A DNA stretch of 54,084 nucleotides from an uncultured Parabacteroides sp. (lineage in GTDB: Bacteria; Bacteroidota; Bacteroidia; Bacteroidales; Tannerellaceae), in contig CASFXH010000014.1 in the NCBI GenBank assembly GCA_949298575.1, positions 1-54,084 on the forward strand. Direction: 5' to 3'. Each line of letters starts with the position of its first letter. Position 1 is the stretch's first letter. The notes beneath the pieces were generated by a model. It ran no database searches and was not told where the DNA came from. It saw nothing but the letters and a program-made list of their open reading frames with translations. The translations under genes were made by a program, and so were the position numbers. This document shows positions 18,427-27,341 of this stretch, in pieces.

Positions 18427-18789
18427 ATGAAAATCAGACAGCATGAGGAAAATAACGTCGGGGGATTGCACAACACCCTGACAACTGGCACAAGCGTTGT
18501 CGGTACCATCACGACCGACACCGACTTTCGAATCGACGGGAAAGTAGAAGGCGAAATCTCGTGTCAAGGGAAAATCGTGGTTGGCCCCAAGGCGACCATC
18601 ATCGGTAACATCCAGGCGGACAACGCCGAAATACAAGGCTACGTGAAAGGCAACCTCGCGATCGCCGAGAAACTATTCCTGAAAGCTTCCGCCGTCATTG
18701 AAGGCGATATCGAGAGCCAAACACTTGAGATCGAGCCGAACGCCCGATTCAATGGCGCATGCGTAATGAGAACGGTAGATAAAGTCTAG
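18427..18789 (+). CDS. Bactofilin-type polymer-forming cytoskeletal protein
   Basis: This 120-residue bactofilin is a small beta-helical protein that self-assembles into filaments and often localises cell-wall or surface machinery. The repeated short beta-strand pattern (TSVVGTITTDTDFRIDGKVEGEI..., GKIVVGPKATIIGNIQ, AEIQGYVKGNL) is characteristic. The start at 18427 (MKIRQHEENN) is set by the upstream -7 box. It is monocistronic. Confidence 0.9.
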   Translation: MKIRQHEENNVGGLHNTLTTGTSVVGTITTDTDFRIDGKVEGEISCQGKIVVGPKATIIGNIQADNAEIQGYVKGNLAIAEKLFLKASAVIEGDIESQTLEIEPNARFNGACVMRTVDKV

Positions 18790-18822
18790 CCCTTTTCACG
18801 TCCGCCTCCTCCTGATGAATGA

Positions 18823-18854
18823 TTTGCGGGAAAGCACCGCTCTTCGTAAATTCG
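18823..18854 (+). promoter_or_regulatory. Promoter of the ThrE-type exporter gene
   Basis: TTTG (18823-18826) is followed after 20 bases by TAAATTCG (18847-18854) and CG. This is a complete -33/-7 pair of the Bacteroidota type, 38 bases before the ATG. Confidence 0.7.
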
Positions 18855-18891
18855 CGGCCGAATAAAAAAGCATTACTCATAATCAAGCATC

Positions 18892-20226
18892 ATGACGGAA
18901 AAAGAAGTTCTCCTGCTTCGCCGTAAGCTGGATCTTTTGCTAAAGACAGGAAAATTATTGGTAGAAAGCGCCGCCGACACCAACCGGGTCGACCGGAATA
19001 TGAAACGCGTGGCCGCCTTCATGGGCATCCCCGAAGAGAAGTTACACCTCGACATTCATTGGACCATGATCATGGTCAACGTGAGCGACGAGACCCATTC
19101 CTTCTCCAAATTCCAAAAATGCGAGAAACATGGCATCAACATGACCACCCTCACGGAGATCAGCCGGCTCTCGTGGCGGGCCATCGAGCAAGACTATTCC
19201 CTCGACCGCTACGAGGAAGAACTTGACAAGATCGCCAACCGCCCCCGCAGCTACGCCCCCCAGCTGGTCGCCCTCTGCGCCGCTTTTGCCTGCGGAGGCT
19301 TCTGCAAATTGTTCGGTTGCGACTGGGTAGCTTTCCTTTTCGCTTCGATTTGCGCCTTCTGCGGCTTCCATGTGCGAGCGCTCTGCATGAAATGGGGTGT
19401 CAACCACTATATGAGTATGGCTATCGCCGCCTTCGTCTCCACGTGTCTAGCCTATGCCTCGTCATTCTCGCCCCTTTCTGAGACACCCTACCACCCGCTG
19501 CTGGCCTGCGCCCTCTTCATTGTACCCGGCGTACCGCTGATCAACTTTGTCGACGACATGATCGACAACTACCTGCAAGTCGGCATCATCCGGGCCGCCA
19601 ACACTGTAATGATTATGGGCGCCATGGCCTTTGGCATCGCTTTCGCCCTCCGCATCCTTGTGATGAACGATATCCTGATCGACCATAAGTTCAGCGAGCT
19701 GAGTATGGTTCCCCACGATCCTTATTATATCTACGCCATCGCGGCCGCCATCGCGGCCATCGGTTTCTCGACCATCTTCAACGTCCAACCCAAACTGCTG
19801 GGCTTCGTAGCCCTCTGCGCTGTCATCGCCGTCTGCACGCGCAACTTCGTCAACTTCGAGTTAGGCTACGGTCCGGTGATCGGCTCGTTCATGGGCGCCT
19901 TCGTGGTCAGTATCATCGCCGCACGAGCCGTCTATTGGTTCGATGTTCCCAACCACGTACTGACCATTCCATCGGTCATTCCCATGATCCCGGGCGTTTT
20001 GATGTACCGTGCGCTGCTGGCCTTCATCAACATGCACGGCGTGGTAGGCGAGATCACCAACGCGTTCCATAATGCCATCAATTCCGCCCTCATCATTTTC
20101 TGCATCTCGCTGGGTGTTGCCGTCCCCAATATTTTCGCCCGCCGCTACATCGCCAAAGGCCGCCGCATCCGTCTAGAGCAAGAATTGGAGAAACGGCGGC
20201 AACGGGGGAAATTCATTGAGTGGTAA
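18892..20226 (+). CDS. Threonine/serine exporter family protein (ThrE type)
   Basis: This 444-residue integral membrane protein has the ThrE (DUF1212) layout: a soluble N-terminal part (about residues 1-120, with the motif ESAADTNRVDRNMKRVAAFMG), then about ten hydrophobic helices spanning both the YjjP-like and YjjB-like halves in one chain. Export of threonine, serine or related small molecules is the family role; the substrate here is not shown. It has its own promoter and no co-transcribed partner. Confidence 0.85.
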   Translation: MTEKEVLLLRRKLDLLLKTGKLLVESAADTNRVDRNMKRVAAFMGIPEEKLHLDIHWTMIMVNVSDETHSFSKFQKCEKHGINMTTLTEISRLSWRAIEQDYSLDRYEEELDKIANRPRSYAPQLVALCAAFACGGFCKLFGCDWVAFLFASICAFCGFHVRALCMKWGVNHYMSMAIAAFVSTCLAYASSFSPLSETPYHPLLACALFIVPGVPLINFVDDMIDNYLQVGIIRAANTVMIMGAMAFGIAFALRILVMNDILIDHKFSELSMVPHDPYYIYAIAAAIAAIGFSTIFNVQPKLLGFVALCAVIAVCTRNFVNFELGYGPVIGSFMGAFVVSIIAARAVYWFDVPNHVLTIPSVIPMIPGVLMYRALLAFINMHGVVGEITNAFHNAINSALIIFCISLGVAVPNIFARRYIAKGRRIRLEQELEKRRQRGKFIEW

Positions 20227-20375
20227 GACGCGGGATTCTTTCGCGAAGACAGGGAATCCATCCTGATGATTCGTAAAACTAAGAAAGGACTCCCCAAGCC
20301 AAAACAACACACCTATCATGAATACCTGCCATGGGACGCCCGCGACGCACATGAAAGGCACCTCATGACAAGTAT

Positions 20376-20406
20376 TTTGATATTACGATTAAAATATCTA
20401 CATTCG
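20376..20406 (+). promoter_or_regulatory. Promoter of the CPA2 antiporter gene
   Basis: TTTG (20376-20379), 19 bases, then TACATTCG (20399-20406) followed by CG. It is the best-matched promoter in the window, 19 bases before the ATG. Confidence 0.75.
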
Positions 20407-20424
20407 CGCTAAACGGGAAAAGGG

Positions 20425-22755
20425 ATGAGCAAAAATATCAAAAGTGTCGCCTTTTATATCACCATAATCATTGTTTTCGGGTCCTTGATGTATCTCGTCG
20501 CGAAAGAAGGCGAACATCAACAGGTCTCGGAAACCTTTTTCTCGTCTTACGATACCCCCAAAAACTTAGGGGAAGGCTTCGCGCTCTTCCAGGAAATCCT
20601 GATGGAAAACATCCAATCGACCATGGGGATCCTTCTTCTGCAAATCATCGCGATCCTTGTCACTTGCCGCCTATTCGGATGGCTATTCAAAAAGGTCGGG
20701 CAGCCGACCGTCATCGGGGAGATCTTGGCCGGCATTGTGCTGGGCCCCTCGATCTTGGGGAATATCGCGCCTGAAGTCTCGACGTTCCTCTTCCCCATCG
20801 ACTCGTTGGGCAACATCACGCTTTTAAGCCAATTCGGCTTGATCCTCTTCATGTTCACCATCGGGATGGAGCTCAACCTGACCGAGATCAAGCAAAAGCT
20901 GAACGAGACGATCCTGATCAGCCACACCAGCACCATCGTCCCCTTCTTCTTCGGGATGCTAACCGCCTATTTTGTCTACGACGAATACACCGACAAGAAT
21001 GTCCCTTTCCTTTCCTTCGCCCTTTTCATCGGCATCGCGATGAGCATCACGGCCTTCCCTGTACTAGCTCGGATTATCCAAGAAAAAGGGCTCACCAAGA
21101 CACATCTGGGGACTATCACGCTCGCCAGCGCGGCCAACGGCGACATCACGGCCTGGTGCCTCTTGGCGGTCGTCATCGCGATCGCCCAAGCGGGAACGAT
21201 GCTGAGCGCGGTCTATAACATCGCGTTCTCGATCCTTTACATCGCCCTCATGTTCCTCGCCATCCGCCCTTTCCTACGCATGATCGGGCAGGTTTACCAT
21301 AACAAGGAGGTGATCGACAAGGGGATCGTCGCGTTCATCCTTCTTTTGCTCATCGTATCTTCCTACTTAACCGAGATTTTAGGCTTGCACGCCCTCTTCG
21401 GCGCGTTCATCGCGGGTGTCGTGATGCCGGAGAACATCAAGTTCCGGAAGATCATGACCGAGAAAGTGGAAGATGTCTCCTTGGCTCTTTTCCTGCCACT
21501 CTTCTTCGCCTCGACGGGTCTACGGACCGAAATCGGACTGATCGAGACGAGCGGACAATGGATCATGTGCCTGATCTTCATCCTAGTCGCCATCGCGGGA
21601 AAGTTCGGGGGAGCGCTTTTCTCCGCTCGGTTTGTCGGGGAGAGCTGGAAAGACAGCCTCTACATCGGCGCCTTGATGAACACGCGGGGATTGATGGAGC
21701 TGGTGGTCTTGACCATCGGCTACGACATGGGGATCCTGACGCCCGCCGTATTCGTCATGCTGGTGATCATGACGCTGGTCACCACCTTCATGACCACCCC
21801 GCTGGTCTCGTTCATCAAGTTCTGTTTCAAGGCGCATGACAAGCTCATCGAACAAAAGCGGAAGAAGAGCGAGACAGGCCTCTTCAAAGTGCTCCTCTCG
21901 TTTGGACGGGCCAGCAACGGGCCAATCATGCTCGACGTGGCCTACCAGATGTTCGCCCAGGGAAAGAACAAGCTGGACCTGACGGCCCTCCACCTGACCG
22001 TCGGCTCGGACGTCAACCCCCTCCATACCGACAATTTCGAGGAAATCAGCTTCGGCCCCATCCTTTATGGCGCCAAGAAGCTGGGCATCCAAATCCATAC
22101 CCGCTATGAAGTCTCGAACAACGCCGGGCTCGATATTTGCGGCATCGTCAACAACGAAGGCTTCGACTTCCTGCTTGTCGGCGCGGGCATCTCCTTGAGC
22201 GTCCGCCCCAACGACATCGAGGCCAACCGCTTCCTCGCCGCCTTCTACAACCGTTTCCTCAAACGCTTCAAGGCGCCCGAGTCGTGGTTCTATCCCGGCT
22301 CGTTGTTGAAAGACAAGACGAAGCTGTTTATCGAACAAACCCAATGCCCGGTGGGCGTCTTCGTCAACCGCAATTTCGTGAAAGCGACCAACGCGATCGT
22401 CATCGTCCAGTCGGCGGACGATTTGTTCCTCATCAATTACGCGAAAACCCTCTTGCGCACCACTTGTGGCAAGGCTGTCTTCCTCAACTTATATAATAAT
22501 AAAGGTAAAGGAACCGCCGATGAAGCGAGCGCCATCCAAACGGCCCTCACCGACGCGGAAGAGACGACCAACGGCCTCCTCCTCAGCGCGGAGAAAAAGT
22601 TGACCGCCCAACTCTTAAGCGAGTTCAATTTCATGTTGATCAGCTACAAGAGTTGGAACGAGCTTTCCGTCCAGAAGAGCGACGCGTTGCAATCCATTCC
22701 CTCCACCCTCATCTTGAGCAACAACCGGCGCCCGGCCACCGAGGCCGCCAGCTGA
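20425..22755 (+). CDS. CPA2-family cation/proton antiporter with C-terminal USP-like region
   Basis: This 776-residue membrane protein has an N-terminal single helix, then a Na+/H+ exchanger domain (about residues 65-475) with the family motifs GQPTVIGEILAGIVLGPSILG, FGLILFMFTIGMEL and a LHALFGAFIAGVVMP helix. The last 270 residues form a soluble region with two segments resembling universal stress protein folds, which probably regulate transport. Likely Na+ or K+/H+ exchange; the ion cannot be deduced. Confidence 0.88.
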   Translation: MSKNIKSVAFYITIIIVFGSLMYLVAKEGEHQQVSETFFSSYDTPKNLGEGFALFQEILMENIQSTMGILLLQIIAILVTCRLFGWLFKKVGQPTVIGEILAGIVLGPSILGNIAPEVSTFLFPIDSLGNITLLSQFGLILFMFTIGMELNLTEIKQKLNETILISHTSTIVPFFFGMLTAYFVYDEYTDKNVPFLSFALFIGIAMSITAFPVLARIIQEKGLTKTHLGTITLASAANGDITAWCLLAVVIAIAQAGTMLSAVYNIAFSILYIALMFLAIRPFLRMIGQVYHNKEVIDKGIVAFILLLLIVSSYLTEILGLHALFGAFIAGVVMPENIKFRKIMTEKVEDVSLALFLPLFFASTGLRTEIGLIETSGQWIMCLIFILVAIAGKFGGALFSARFVGESWKDSLYIGALMNTRGLMELVVLTIGYDMGILTPAVFVMLVIMTLVTTFMTTPLVSFIKFCFKAHDKLIEQKRKKSETGLFKVLLSFGRASNGPIMLDVAYQMFAQGKNKLDLTALHLTVGSDVNPLHTDNFEEISFGPILYGAKKLGIQIHTRYEVSNNAGLDICGIVNNEGFDFLLVGAGISLSVRPNDIEANRFLAAFYNRFLKRFKAPESWFYPGSLLKDKTKLFIEQTQCPVGVFVNRNFVKATNAIVIVQSADDLFLINYAKTLLRTTCGKAVFLNLYNNKGKGTADEASAIQTALTDAEETTNGLLLSAEKKLTAQLLSEFNFMLISYKSWNELSVQKSDALQSIPSTLILSNNRRPATEAAS

Positions 22756-22771
22756 GCCACCTTCACCAATT

Positions 22772-22907
22772 ATGGAAACGTTCCACTAGGGGCGTATGGA
22801 GCGTCTCCACTAGAGCTAATGGAGACGTTCCACTAGGAGTGATGGAGGGTCTCCACTAGAGCTGATGGAGACGCTCCACTAGCGCTGATGGAAGGCCTCC
22901 CTCATCG
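22772..22907. repeat. 23-base tandem array upstream of the AspT/YidE-type gene
   Basis: Units begin ATGGA at 22772, 22796, 22819, 22842, 22865 and 22888 (first period 24, then 23). Each contains an 11-base dyad of the form GGAA/TTCC or GGAG/CTCC with a 3-base loop: GGAAacgTTCC, GGAGcgtCTCC, GGAGacgTTCC, GGAGggtCTCC, GGAGacgCTCC, then a degenerate copy. Most units end CCACTAG. It fills the gap between the antiporter stop and the next promoter. Confidence 0.85.
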
Positions 22908-22925
22908 AAAATCCAAAAATATCCG

Positions 22926-22933
22926 TACATTCG
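22926..22933 (+). promoter_or_regulatory. -7 box for the AspT/YidE-type transporter gene
   Basis: TACATTCG followed by CGCC lies 28 bases before the ATG, directly after the 23-base repeat array. Confidence 0.55.
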
Positions 22934-22960
22934 CGCCACTTTTAAAAGGCAGAAAGAGGT

Positions 22961-24628
22961 ATGAATTGGTTATTGGAAACCCTCACGGAGCCCTCGATGA
23001 TCCAGACGGTGCTCATCTTGTCGATCGTATCCGCGGTCGGGGTCTATTTGGGGAAAGTCAAGCTCTTCGGGATCTCGCTGGGCGTCACGTTCGTATTCTT
23101 CGCGGGCATCTTGGCGGGGCATTTGGGAATACAGGTCAATAAGGATATGCTCTATTTCGCCCAAAACTTCGGGCTCATCGTTTTCGTCTATACCTTGGGG
23201 CTTCAAGTGGGGCCAGGCTTCTTCGCCTCGCTCAAGAAAGGGGGCGTCGAGCTGAACATGATGGGGCTGGCCGTCATCGCGCTCGGCCTCGCCTGCACGC
23301 TCCTCTTCCATTGGACCAGTGGCATCCCCATGTCGACGATGGTCGGCCTGCTCTCCGGCGCCGTGACCAACACGCCCGCCTTGGGCGCCGCCCAGCAAGC
23401 GCTCACGCAAATACGGCCGGAAGACGGCGAGGCGGTGACCGACATGGCGTTGGCCTGCGCCGTCACCTACCCGCTCGGCGTCGTGGGCGTCATCCTGGCG
23501 ATCATCGTCCTGCGAACCCTTTTCGCCAAGCGGGCGGAAAACAACCACAAGGAGACGGACACGGCGACATTCGTAGCCGAGTTCCAAGTGCTCAACCCCT
23601 CAATCTACAACAAAAGCATCCAAGATGTCATGCGGCTTACCGAGAAGCGTTTCGTCATCTCCCGGATCTGGCATGAGGGCAAGGTGAGCATTCCCACCTC
23701 CGACACCTTGTTGCGGGAAAAAGACCACTTGCTGGTCATCTCCCTCAAGTCGGACGTGGAATACATCAAGACCCTCTTCGGCGAGCAAGAGAACAAGGAC
23801 TGGAACAAACCGGACATTGACTGGAACGCGATCGACAGCCAGCTGATCTCGCGACGGATCGTCGTGACCCGCGACCGGCTCAATGGCGTCAAGCTGGGCG
23901 CCCTCCGCCTGCGCAACCTCTATGGCATTAACATCACCCGGGTCAACCGGGCAGGTATCGACCTGCTCGCCTCCAAGAACCTCCGCCTGCAAATCGGCGA
24001 CCGGCTGACAATCGTCGGCGAGGCCAACTCGGTCAACAACGTCGGCAAGCTTTTGGGCAACGAGATGAAACGGCTCGACAACCCGAACCTGCTCGCCATC
24101 TTCGTCGGCTTGACGCTGGGCGTATTGATCGGCGCCATCCCCATCTTCTTGCCCGGCATGGATACCCCGATCACCTTGGGCGTGGCTGGCGGCCCCATCA
24201 TCGTGGGCATCCTGATGGGCGCATTTGGCCCCCGTGTCCACCTGACCACCTATACGACACAAAGCGCCAACCTGATGATGCGACAGTTCGGCATCGTCAT
24301 CTACCTCGCCGGCTTGGGCATCGACTCGGGCGCGCATTTCTTCGAGACCGTTTTCCAGACGGAAGGCTTGATGTGGATCGGGATCGGTTTCTTGCTGACG
24401 ATCATCCCCGTGCTGATCGTCGGCTTCGCGGCGTCGCGTTTCTTCAAGCTGGATTACGCGCACAACGTCGGGATGCTTTGCGGCAGCATGGCCAACCCGA
24501 TGGCCTTGAGCTACGCGAACACCACGGTCGAGGGCGACGAGCCGTCGGTCTCCTACGCGACGGTCTACCCCCTCTCGATGTTCATCCGGGTGATCCTGGC
24601 TCAAATGCTGATCACCTTTTTCTGCTAA
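22961..24628 (+). CDS. AspT/YidE/YbjL-type putative transporter with TrkA-C domains
   Basis: This 555-residue membrane protein has two homologous hydrophobic halves separated by a cytoplasmic part of two TrkA-C-like domains (about residues 200-380). Both halves keep the family signature: GLLSGAVTNTPALGAAQQ in the first and GMLCGSMANPMALSYANT in the second. The family includes the aspartate/alanine antiporter AspT and putative permeases YidE/YbjL; the substrate here is unknown. It is expressed from its own promoter. Confidence 0.88.
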   Translation: MNWLLETLTEPSMIQTVLILSIVSAVGVYLGKVKLFGISLGVTFVFFAGILAGHLGIQVNKDMLYFAQNFGLIVFVYTLGLQVGPGFFASLKKGGVELNMMGLAVIALGLACTLLFHWTSGIPMSTMVGLLSGAVTNTPALGAAQQALTQIRPEDGEAVTDMALACAVTYPLGVVGVILAIIVLRTLFAKRAENNHKETDTATFVAEFQVLNPSIYNKSIQDVMRLTEKRFVISRIWHEGKVSIPTSDTLLREKDHLLVISLKSDVEYIKTLFGEQENKDWNKPDIDWNAIDSQLISRRIVVTRDRLNGVKLGALRLRNLYGINITRVNRAGIDLLASKNLRLQIGDRLTIVGEANSVNNVGKLLGNEMKRLDNPNLLAIFVGLTLGVLIGAIPIFLPGMDTPITLGVAGGPIIVGILMGAFGPRVHLTTYTTQSANLMMRQFGIVIYLAGLGIDSGAHFFETVFQTEGLMWIGIGFLLTIIPVLIVGFAASRFFKLDYAHNVGMLCGSMANPMALSYANTTVEGDEPSVSYATVYPLSMFIRVILAQMLITFFC

Positions 24629-24702
24629 AGGCGTGAACAGCGATTGCCGTTGTTCGCGTTCATCTCCTGATAGGACTATTAAAATAACCAATAACCAAGA
24701 AA

Positions 24703-24737
24703 ACTTTTGAGAAAACAAATAAAGACTTTCAAGAAAA
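24703..24737 (+). promoter_or_regulatory. Putative AraC operator, copy A
   Basis: ACTTTTGAG, then AAAACAAATAAA, then ACTTTCAAGAAAA. Nearly the same element occurs at 25631-25665. It begins 56 bases before the -7 box of the AraC gene, suggesting autoregulation (inference). Confidence 0.5.
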
Positions 24738-24758
24738 TCGCCTTGCCTATAAAACACT

Positions 24759-24766
24759 TAACTTCG
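24759..24766 (+). promoter_or_regulatory. -7 box for the AraC gene
   Basis: TAACTTCG followed by CG lies 28 bases before the ATG. Confidence 0.55.
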
Positions 24767-24793
24767 CGCTAGATTTTTAATCGCATTAGCGAA

Positions 24794-25624
24794 ATGGATG
24801 CCGGTATAACAGTTTACGCTTACATGGACACGTTCTTCTGCTGCAAGGTGGAGAAAGACAAATGGTGTGAGGAAATGGTGGCGGAACACATGTTGGTTTA
24901 TCTGTGTTCCGGTGAATTGGACTTGATCGCGCCCGACAAAAAATATCATTTGAAGAAAGGCGATTCCCTCTTCATTAAACGTAACCATTTGGTGCGGAAA
25001 ATCAAGCGGCCTTCCAAGGATGGCGAACCGTTCAAGGGATTGTTCTTGCAATTGAAAATGCCTTTCCTGAAGAAAATGTTGAGCGAATATCACCTGCCGG
25101 TTCCATTAGTAAACAATCCGGCTACGATGAAAGCCGTTTACGTCATGCTGGAGAAACACCCGTTCCTGAACGGGCTTTTCACCTCATTGGAACAATATTT
25201 CGATGCCGAACAATACCCTTCGAAAGAATTGATGGAAACAAAATTGCGGGAAGCCGTCTTTACGCTGTTACAACTGAGGCCTGACTTAGGCCAGGTGTTA
25301 TTTGATTTCGCCGAACCGTGGAAAATCAACTTGGAAGATTTCATGAACAAGAATTACAAATGCGACTTGACCGTGGAAGAGTTCGCGCATTATACAGGGC
25401 GCAGCCTTTCCACCTTCAAGAAAGACTTTGCGAAGATATTCCATAATACCCCCAGCCGCTGGATTGTCAAACGCCGTTTGGATGAAGCTAAATGCCTGAT
25501 GGAGAAACTGGGGAAAAAGCCAGCCGACGTTTATTTGGAGGTAGGGTTCAAGAACCTATCCCATTTCTACACCGCATTCAAGCGGGAATTCGGTGTTTCA
25601 CCTTCAAACCTCTCTCCCAATTGA
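24794..25624 (+). CDS. AraC-family transcriptional regulator
   Basis: This 276-residue regulator has an N-terminal cupin-like sensing region (CSGELDLIAPDKKYHLKKGDSLFIKRN) and a C-terminal double helix-turn-helix AraC domain. The DNA-binding part includes LTVEEFAHYTGRSLSTFKKDF and the AraC signature VYLEVGFKNLSHFYTAFKREFGVSP. Its DNA is less GC-rich than the flanking transporters, suggesting a different origin. The likely targets are its own promoter and the acetyltransferase-DUF362 pair downstream, which share an upstream element. Inducer unknown. Confidence 0.92.
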   Translation: MDAGITVYAYMDTFFCCKVEKDKWCEEMVAEHMLVYLCSGELDLIAPDKKYHLKKGDSLFIKRNHLVRKIKRPSKDGEPFKGLFLQLKMPFLKKMLSEYHLPVPLVNNPATMKAVYVMLEKHPFLNGLFTSLEQYFDAEQYPSKELMETKLREAVFTLLQLRPDLGQVLFDFAEPWKINLEDFMNKNYKCDLTVEEFAHYTGRSLSTFKKDFAKIFHNTPSRWIVKRRLDEAKCLMEKLGKKPADVYLEVGFKNLSHFYTAFKREFGVSPSNLSPN

Positions 25625-25630
25625 CATGCG

Positions 25631-25665
25631 ACTTTTCAGCAAAACAAATAAAACGTTTGAGAAAA
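25631..25665 (+). promoter_or_regulatory. Putative AraC operator, copy B
   Basis: ACTTTTCAG, then AAAACAAATAAA, then ACGTTTGAGAAAA. It matches copy A over about 35 bases and starts 57 bases before the -7 box of the acetyltransferase gene, one base different from copy A. Confidence 0.5.
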
Positions 25666-25687
25666 ACAAACAAGACAAATCTGAACG

Positions 25688-25695
25688 TAACTTTG
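25688..25695 (+). promoter_or_regulatory. -7 box for the acetyltransferase-DUF362 genes
   Basis: TAACTTTG, a canonical TAnnTTTG box, lies 25 bases before the ATG at 25720. Confidence 0.6.
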
Positions 25696-25719
25696 TACCA
25701 CTATTTTCAACAAAAAACT

Positions 25720-26283
25720 ATGACAGAATTAGAAAAACTCAACAGGGGGATATATTACAAAATGGATGCCCCCGAAATCGCGAAAATTCACTATCGCGCC
25801 GCGACGCTTTGCCAACAATTCAACGCGTTGCCCATTACCGAAAGTGAAGCGCGAGAGAAAGTGCTACGCCAATTGTTCGGCTCTGCCGGAAAGAATCTCA
25901 GCGTCAAGCCGGGCTTCTTCTGTGACCTGGGCATCAACCTGCACGTGGGCGACAATTTCTTGACCAATTACAACGTGACCATCCTCGACATGGCTCCCGT
26001 CACCATCGGCAACAATACTTGGATTGGACCGGGCGTGGGGATTTTCGCCGTGGCGCACCCGATGGAAGCCGCCGGACGCGAGGAGCGACTCGGCATCGCC
26101 AAGCCGATAACCATCGGCGACAACGTGTGGGTGGGTGGCAACGCGACCATCCTGATGGGCGTGAACATCGGCAACAATGTCATTATCGGGGCAGGATCAG
26201 TGGTCACGCACGACATTCCTGACAATGCCGTAGCCATAGGCAATCCGGCAAAAGTAATCCGTTATATAGAAAACAACAAATAA
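25720..26283 (+). CDS. Maltose/galactoside-type sugar O-acetyltransferase
   Basis: This 187-residue left-handed beta-helix acetyltransferase of the Maa/LacA/NodL group transfers acetyl from acetyl-CoA to a sugar hydroxyl. It has the Maa N-terminal region (MTELEKLNRGIYYKMDAPEI), hexapeptide repeats (VTIGNNTWIGPGVGI, ITIGDNVWVGGNATILMG) and the catalytic histidine in AVAHPMEAAGR. ATG 25720 is chosen because of the -7 box just upstream and because longer versions add a non-family N-terminus overlapping the AraC gene. The DUF362 gene follows after 11 bases. Confidence 0.92.
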   Translation: MTELEKLNRGIYYKMDAPEIAKIHYRAATLCQQFNALPITESEAREKVLRQLFGSAGKNLSVKPGFFCDLGINLHVGDNFLTNYNVTILDMAPVTIGNNTWIGPGVGIFAVAHPMEAAGREERLGIAKPITIGDNVWVGGNATILMGVNIGNNVIIGAGSVVTHDIPDNAVAIGNPAKVIRYIENNK

Positions 26284-26294
26284 TACCATATGTT

Positions 26295-27281
26295 ATGAAA
26301 CGAAGGAATTTTTTAAGAACGATGGCCGCGTCCTCCTTGATGCTGGTCAACATGGATAACGTGTACGCACGGAAAAACGTGATATCGGGCAGTGATACCT
26401 CGCTCCCAAAAGTATATTTCATCAAAGACATCACTTCTGAGAATTTAATTAAAATCTATGAGGCTCTCGGACGAAAAGCAGAAGGCAAGAAAGTGGCTGT
26501 CAAGTTATCGACTGGAGAAGCGGGCAATCCCAATTACCTGCAACCAGCACTGATCAAGGATTTGGTGCATTTAGTAAAAGGCACGATTATCGAGGGCAAT
26601 ACTGCCTACGGTGGCAAACGCACCAACGTAGCCGACCACATGAAAGTCGCCGAGGAACACGGATTCACCGCCATTGCCAATGTGGATATCATGGATGCCA
26701 ACGGGCAGGTGGAACTTCCCGTAAATGGCGGCAAGCATCTGAAAGTAGACATTGTAGGCAAAGACTTCTTGGATTATGATTTCATGATGGTCTTGTCGCA
26801 CTTCAAGGGGCACCCGATGGCAGGATTCGGCGGCGCGTTGAAGAACATTTCCATTGGAATCGCGTCACCGCAAGGCAAAGCCTATATTCACTCCGGAGGA
26901 AAGACGCGCGACGTGGCAAAAGTATGGGACATGATTCCGGCGGATGTTATATTCCAAGAATCTATGGCAGAGGCATCCAAAGCCATCATCGATCATATCG
27001 GCAATCGGGTGCTGTACATCAGCGTGGCAAATAATCTTTCGGTCGATTGCGACTGCGTCTCCACACCCGCCGCTCCTCAGATGGGCGACCTCGGGATCTT
27101 CGCATCCCTCGACCCTGTCGCCCTCGACCGTGCCTGCATAGATGCTGTCCGCAACTCTACCGACCACGGCAAAGTACATCTTATTGAACGTATAGATTCC
27201 AAACATGGGATGCACAATCTGGAATACGCCGAACAACTTGGACTTGGAAGCCAGAAATATGAACTTGTAAAATTGGATTAG
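26295..27281 (+). CDS. DUF362-domain protein with Tat-like signal
   Basis: This 328-residue exported protein carries a DUF362 domain, whose function is not established. The N-terminus KRRNFLRTMAASSLMLVN resembles a twin-arginine signal (RRxFL), and the mature part begins near residue 25. Conserved family pieces include VAVKLSTGEAGNPNYL, EGNTAYGGKRTN, LSHFKGHPMAGFGGALKNISIG and DCDCVSTPAAPQMGDLGIFASLDPVALD. No added ferredoxin domain is present, unlike some relatives. It is co-transcribed with the acetyltransferase and probably under the AraC regulator. Confidence 0.85.
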   Translation: MKRRNFLRTMAASSLMLVNMDNVYARKNVISGSDTSLPKVYFIKDITSENLIKIYEALGRKAEGKKVAVKLSTGEAGNPNYLQPALIKDLVHLVKGTIIEGNTAYGGKRTNVADHMKVAEEHGFTAIANVDIMDANGQVELPVNGGKHLKVDIVGKDFLDYDFMMVLSHFKGHPMAGFGGALKNISIGIASPQGKAYIHSGGKTRDVAKVWDMIPADVIFQESMAEASKAIIDHIGNRVLYISVANNLSVDCDCVSTPAAPQMGDLGIFASLDPVALDRACIDAVRNSTDHGKVHLIERIDSKHGMHNLEYAEQLGLGSQKYELVKLD

Positions 27282-27341
27282 CATACAAAGCGCATGCATA
27301 TTCCCTATAAGAGATTAACCCTCTTTGGGAACATTATCTTA

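Noticed and set aside
25492-25719. Longer start for the acetyltransferase overlapping the AraC gene
   Set aside because: It lies upstream of the TAACTTTG box and does not match the Maa family N-terminus.
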